Shown here: in pieces, positions 61,369-64,000 of the stretch | How the letters are laid out: each line of letters opens with the position of its first letter | Numbering within the stretch: the stretch's first letter is position 1 | NCBI GenBank assembly: GCA_024743315.1 | Contig: JANSWU010000005.1 | Coordinates: forward strand, 62,001-126,000 | Length of the DNA: 64,000 nucleotides | Direction of reading: 5' to 3' | DNA from: Hyphomonadaceae bacterium | Lineage (GTDB): Bacteria > Pseudomonadota > Alphaproteobacteria > Caulobacterales > Hyphomonadaceae | Notes under the pieces: model-generated | The model's database searches: none | What the model was told of the DNA's origin: nothing | What the model saw: the letters and a program-made list of their open reading frames with translations, nothing else | Made by a program: the position numbers and the translations under genes

Positions 61369-62019
61369 ATGTCTGATATTACGTTTAACGTGACTGTGCG
61401 CGAGCGCACCGGCAAAGGTGGGGCACGTGAAGCCCGTCGATTGGGTCTGGTTCCAGGCGTGCTTTATGGCGGCGGCGAAGATCCGGTGGCGATTAACCTC
61501 AAGCAGAATGAAGTGATCAAGGCGATCAATACTGGCCAATTCCTGGCGTCGACCGCGACGCTCGTTCATGACGGTAAAAAGCAAATGGTGATCCCTCAGG
61601 CAATTCAGATGCACCCGGTCACTGACCAGCCGCAACACGTCGACCTGTTCCGGGTCAAGAAAGACCAGGTCATTACGGTTGAAGTCACCGTGAACTTCCT
61701 CAACGAAGATGCCTCTCCAGGTCTCAAGAAGGGCGGCGCGCTGAACGTGGTTCGCTTTGCTGTTGAGCTCAATGTTCGCGCCGACAGCATCCCGGATTCG
61801 CTCGATGCTGACCTGACCGGGCTCGACATTGGTGACAATGTCAAAATCTCCGACATCAACCTGCCAGACGGCGCTGAGCCGACCATTACAGATCGTGACT
61901 TCACCATCGCCTCCATCGTTGGTCGCGGTATCTCTGCAGATGCTGAGGAAGACACGGACGCTCCAGAGGCAGATGAAGTCGAAGCCACGAAACAAGCTGG
62001 CGACGAAGACGAAGAATAG
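61369..62019 (+). CDS. rplY: 50S ribosomal protein bL25, CTC form
   Basis: A 216-residue bL25 of the long (CTC) type. The N-terminal 5S rRNA-binding domain begins FNVTVRERTGKGGAREARRLGLVPGVLYGGGEDPV. The C-terminal TL5-like extension follows (residues 95-180), and the tail is strongly acidic (ADAEEDTDAPEADEVEATKQAGDEDEE). ATG 61369 has AAAGGAAAG upstream; longer in-frame starts lack similarity. pth follows 95 bases later on the same strand, the usual neighbour of this form. Confidence 0.97.
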   Translation: MSDITFNVTVRERTGKGGAREARRLGLVPGVLYGGGEDPVAINLKQNEVIKAINTGQFLASTATLVHDGKKQMVIPQAIQMHPVTDQPQHVDLFRVKKDQVITVEVTVNFLNEDASPGLKKGGALNVVRFAVELNVRADSIPDSLDADLTGLDIGDNVKISDINLPDGAEPTITDRDFTIASIVGRGISADAEEDTDAPEADEVEATKQAGDEDEE

Positions 62020-62045
62020 GCTTGATTCAAGCTCTGATCCGATGG

Positions 62046-62081
62046 ATGGCGGGATGGCTTGGTGGCCGTCCCGCCATTCTT
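62046..62081 (+). terminator. Hairpin between rplY and pth
   Basis: ATGGCGGGA (62046-62054) pairs perfectly with TCCCGCCAT (62069-62077) across a 14-base loop, followed by TCTTG. The T-run is weak, so it may be a partial terminator, attenuator or processing site between the two genes. Confidence 0.45.
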
Positions 62082-62114
62082 GATTCTGACGCCCCCGAAA
62101 CAGAGGAGCCGGTC

Positions 62115-62711
62115 ATGCACATTCTGGTCGGACAAGGAAACCCGGACGCCAAATATCTGCGCAACCGGCACAATTTCGGTTTCATGGTGGTCGATGCGAT
62201 TGCCGCTGATTATGGCTTCGGACCCTGGCGTGGAAAGTTTCAGAGCCAGGTCAGCGAGGGCCGCGTGGGTGGCGAGAAAGTGCTGCTGATGAAGCCGGAT
62301 ACATTCTACAATGAGACCGGTCGGGCGGCGCAGGCGGCGATTAAGTTTTACAAGCTTTCCGCCGAAGACGTGACCGTGTTCCATGACGAGATTGATCTCG
62401 CGCCCGGGCGCTTACGGGTGAAGCGTGGCGGCGGGCATTCTGGCAATAATGGCATCCGGTCGATGATCGCGCATGTCGGGGCCGAGGTGCGGCGTGTCCG
62501 GATGGGCGTCGGACATCCTGGCGACCGGTCGCTGGTCATGCCTTATGTGCTCTCCGATTTTGCCAAGGCCGATGAAACCTGGCGAGACGCGCTGATCGCG
62601 GCCTGTTCAAAAGCGCTGCCAATGCTGCTCGAACATGGTGATGAGCGTTATCAAACCGAGGTCATGCGCCTGGCGCCGGCGCCGAAGCATGACCCGAAAC
62701 AAAAAGGCTAA
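62115..62711 (+). CDS. pth: Peptidyl-tRNA hydrolase
   Basis: A 198-residue peptidyl-tRNA hydrolase, which frees tRNA from dropped-off peptidyl-tRNA. The active residues are placed: Asn in VGQGNPDAKY, His in NRHNFGF and Asp in FHDEIDLAPGRLRVK. GGGHSGNNGIRSM and GVGHPGDRSLV are also standard. ATG 62115 has AGAGGAGCC upstream; the longer frame starts inside the spacer hairpin. Its TAA interlocks with the stop of the convergent TIR gene by four bases (CTAA). Confidence 0.98.
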   Translation: MHILVGQGNPDAKYLRNRHNFGFMVVDAIAADYGFGPWRGKFQSQVSEGRVGGEKVLLMKPDTFYNETGRAAQAAIKFYKLSAEDVTVFHDEIDLAPGRLRVKRGGGHSGNNGIRSMIAHVGAEVRRVRMGVGHPGDRSLVMPYVLSDFAKADETWRDALIAACSKALPMLLEHGDERYQTEVMRLAPAPKHDPKQKG

Positions 62712-63649
62712 CCGTCATCGGTGTCATCGATGATCGGGCCAGGTTCGAGCACGCCAGGCGGCGGTGTGTCGTCTGTGTCATCAATGATCGGGCCGGGTTC
62801 AAGCACGGCCGGGTCACGCTCCTCAAGCAAATAGGCGGGCATTTGCCCGGCCGGGCATTGTTCGACCAGAGCCGCGCCGCCACCGGCTGAAATGGCCGGT
62901 AATCCAGCCTGAGTGCGCAAACCGGCGCTCAGCAGGAGCATGCCAACAATCACGATGCCGACGGCGCCCAGCATATAAGGCCCAAGCACGTCCTCGGTCT
63001 GTTTCGGGACGGAGGGCGGCGTGATCGGCGGCACCGGCGCGACTGGGGCGGGCGCGACAGCGGCCGCTGCGGCGGTGGCGACACTGGCCGCGACGGCGGC
63101 CTCGGTTTTGGTTGGCGCGCTTGCTTTGGGTTTTGGTTTCGGGGCCTGAGAGAGCGGGTCTGTCGGGTGAGCTTCTTTCCAGACCTCTTTGCCCTCTTTG
63201 TCGCTGGCTTTCAGCTCGATCCAATCGCGCAGATCCTTCCGCCCATCCCGGCGACCGAGCTCATCGACCAAGTCGAAATAGCCTTCGACCAGTTTGCGCG
63301 GCCCCATCCCGGCGAGCGGGTACCTCTTATCCTGGCTGAACGGTTCATCGGGCACCGTCTTGTCGAGCCCAACCTGCAGCAAGACCCCGTCGCGTGAGCG
63401 GGCATGGTGGGCGAGCGCGTGCACCCAGTCACTGTCGCTTTTGCTCGTATCGCAGGACTCCTTGGACCACAGGACCAGCACCGACTGGGCATTGTCAGCG
63501 TCGCGATAGTCTTTCGGGGTTGGCGTCGTGTGTTCGCGCTTCTTGTCGTATCGCACTTTGAATTTGAGCGCGCGTAGGCGCCGGACAATCAGGCTCGCTT
63601 TCTCTTCATCGGCGAGCGCGCTGACCAAAAAGACATCGTAACGGGCCAT
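62708..63649 (-). CDS. TIR-domain membrane-anchored protein with C-terminal tandem repeat
   Basis: A 313-residue protein. Residues 3-135 form a TIR-like domain: YDVFLVSALADEE, ALKFKVRYDKK, SVLVLWSKESCDTS, then SDSDWVHALAHHARS. The Glu that follows the WV motif in TIR NADases is missing (WVHALA), so NAD cleavage is doubtful. Then come a conserved middle region to residue 160, an Ala/Pro/Lys-rich linker (165-215) and a single membrane segment (226-244). The tail holds a tandem 13-residue repeat, VLEPGPIIDDTDD (282-294 and 300-312). ATG 63649 has AAGGGA upstream. Possibly a scaffold or signalling protein; no defence genes are adjacent. Confidence 0.8.
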   Translation of the reverse strand: MARYDVFLVSALADEEKASLIVRRLRALKFKVRYDKKREHTTPTPKDYRDADNAQSVLVLWSKESCDTSKSDSDWVHALAHHARSRDGVLLQVGLDKTVPDEPFSQDKRYPLAGMGPRKLVEGYFDLVDELGRRDGRKDLRDWIELKASDKEGKEVWKEAHPTDPLSQAPKPKPKASAPTKTEAAVAASVATAAAAAVAPAPVAPVPPITPPSVPKQTEDVLGPYMLGAVGIVIVGMLLLSAGLRTQAGLPAISAGGGAALVEQCPAGQMPAYLLEERDPAVLEPGPIIDDTDDTPPPGVLEPGPIIDDTDDG

Positions 63650-63789
63650 TTCACATCCCTTTATTCTGAAGGCCGTTTGTACAGGCCCCAATCCGTTTGG
63701 CCAGTTGATTCCAGATTAAGGAGAGAAAACCCTCTGGTTTTCGCCTGAAAATCAGGTAAGCCGCGCGCAGCACTAATTCGGAGGCACTT

Positions 63790-64000
63790 ATGGGCTTCAA
63801 ATGCGGAATTGTCGGTCTGCCCAATGTCGGCAAATCGACCCTGTTCAATGCGCTGACGCAGACTGCCGCGGCGCAAGCCGCGAACTATCCGTTCTGTACG
63901 ATTGAGCCGAATGTCGGTGAGGTTGCGGTACCGGAGCCGCGGTTGGCCAGATTGGCGGAGATCGCGGGCTCGAAAGAGGTCATCCCGGCGCGCATGAATT
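63790..64000 (+). CDS. ychF: Redox-regulated ATPase YchF (5' part, cut by window end)
   Basis: The first 70 residues of YchF/Ola1, a universally conserved ribosome-associated P-loop protein that prefers ATP. The start [25 protein letters not shown] holds the Walker A GLPNVGKS, followed by [22 protein letters not shown], the typical switch I region. ATG 63790 has GGAGG at 63780-63784. The gene is open at the window end. Confidence 0.96.
   Translation, partial: MGFKCGIVGLPNVGKSTLFNALTQTAAAQAANYPFCTIEPNVGEVAVPEPRLARLAEIAGSKEVIPARMN

Noticed and set aside
62046-62081. Strong terminator between rplY and pth
   Set aside because: The stem is strong but the following T-run is short, so I kept it only as a low-confidence hairpin.

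Overview
The window is about 64 kb of chromosomal DNA from an alphaproteobacterium, most plausibly of the Caulobacterales/Maricaulales (Hyphomonadaceae-like) type. This is inferred from several things together: a methionine synthase split into two genes, Cpa/Tad-type pilus genes, a large TonB-dependent receptor, a DUF58/DUF4159/MoxR cluster, a petABC operon, palindromic GTCCCGGA...TCCGGGAC repeats, and moderately high G+C. It is mostly core chromosome. I see no insertion sequence, prophage, integrase or CRISPR array. Both ends cut a gene: an M28 peptidase on the left and ychF on the right.

1-9.3 kb holds an M28 peptidase tail, bacterioferritin followed by a triple iron-sulfur (Fer4_19 plus two CDGSH) protein, an alpha/beta hydrolase, an SCP2-domain protein divergent from an acyl-CoA carboxylase carboxyltransferase, a secreted orphan, a TonB-dependent receptor and a GNAT enzyme. 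9.3-18 kb holds tRNA-Leu(CAG), a membrane GGDEF-EAL protein, two copies of a composite structured intergenic repeat, an MBL hydrolase, a PqiA-like membrane protein, an M48 protease, a Gly/Cys-rich secreted protein and katG. 18-25.4 kb (minus strand) is a tightly coupled methionine operon: an ArsR-type regulator fused to a SAM methyltransferase with its own operator, metF, metH part 1, three unrelated genes including an RlaP-type nucleotidyltransferase, then metH part 2. 25.5-31.9 kb holds mlaA-mlaC, several single enzymes, and an ECF sigma factor with a four-TM partner.

31.9-42.6 kb is a Tad (Flp-pilus-like) locus in two divergent arms. TadE-TadE-TadG run left. Secretin (CpaC), CpaE, CpaF, TadB, TadC and a second TadG-like protein run right, closed by an inverted cpaB. 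No Flp pilin or prepilin peptidase gene is visible in it. 42.8-49.9 kb is a MoxR/DUF58/DUF4159 cluster. 50-53.3 kb holds DUF1285, a CoA-type NUDIX hydrolase, DUF6111, a CCA-adding enzyme and TspO. 53.3-59.4 kb holds hemF divergent from petABC, then an MTA phosphorylase and prs.

59.4-64 kb holds what I consider the most interesting unit: a BlaI-family repressor with two TACA-N2-TGTA boxes upstream, and a BlaR1-like M56 membrane protease whose C-terminus is an intact M23 (LytM) peptidase instead of a beta-lactam sensor. It is followed by rplY, pth, a membrane-anchored TIR-domain protein lacking the expected catalytic glutamate, and ychF.

The gene ends are very compact. Three convergent pairs overlap by exactly four bases through interlocked CTAA or CTAG stop codons, and many same-strand pairs overlap as ATGA or TGATG.
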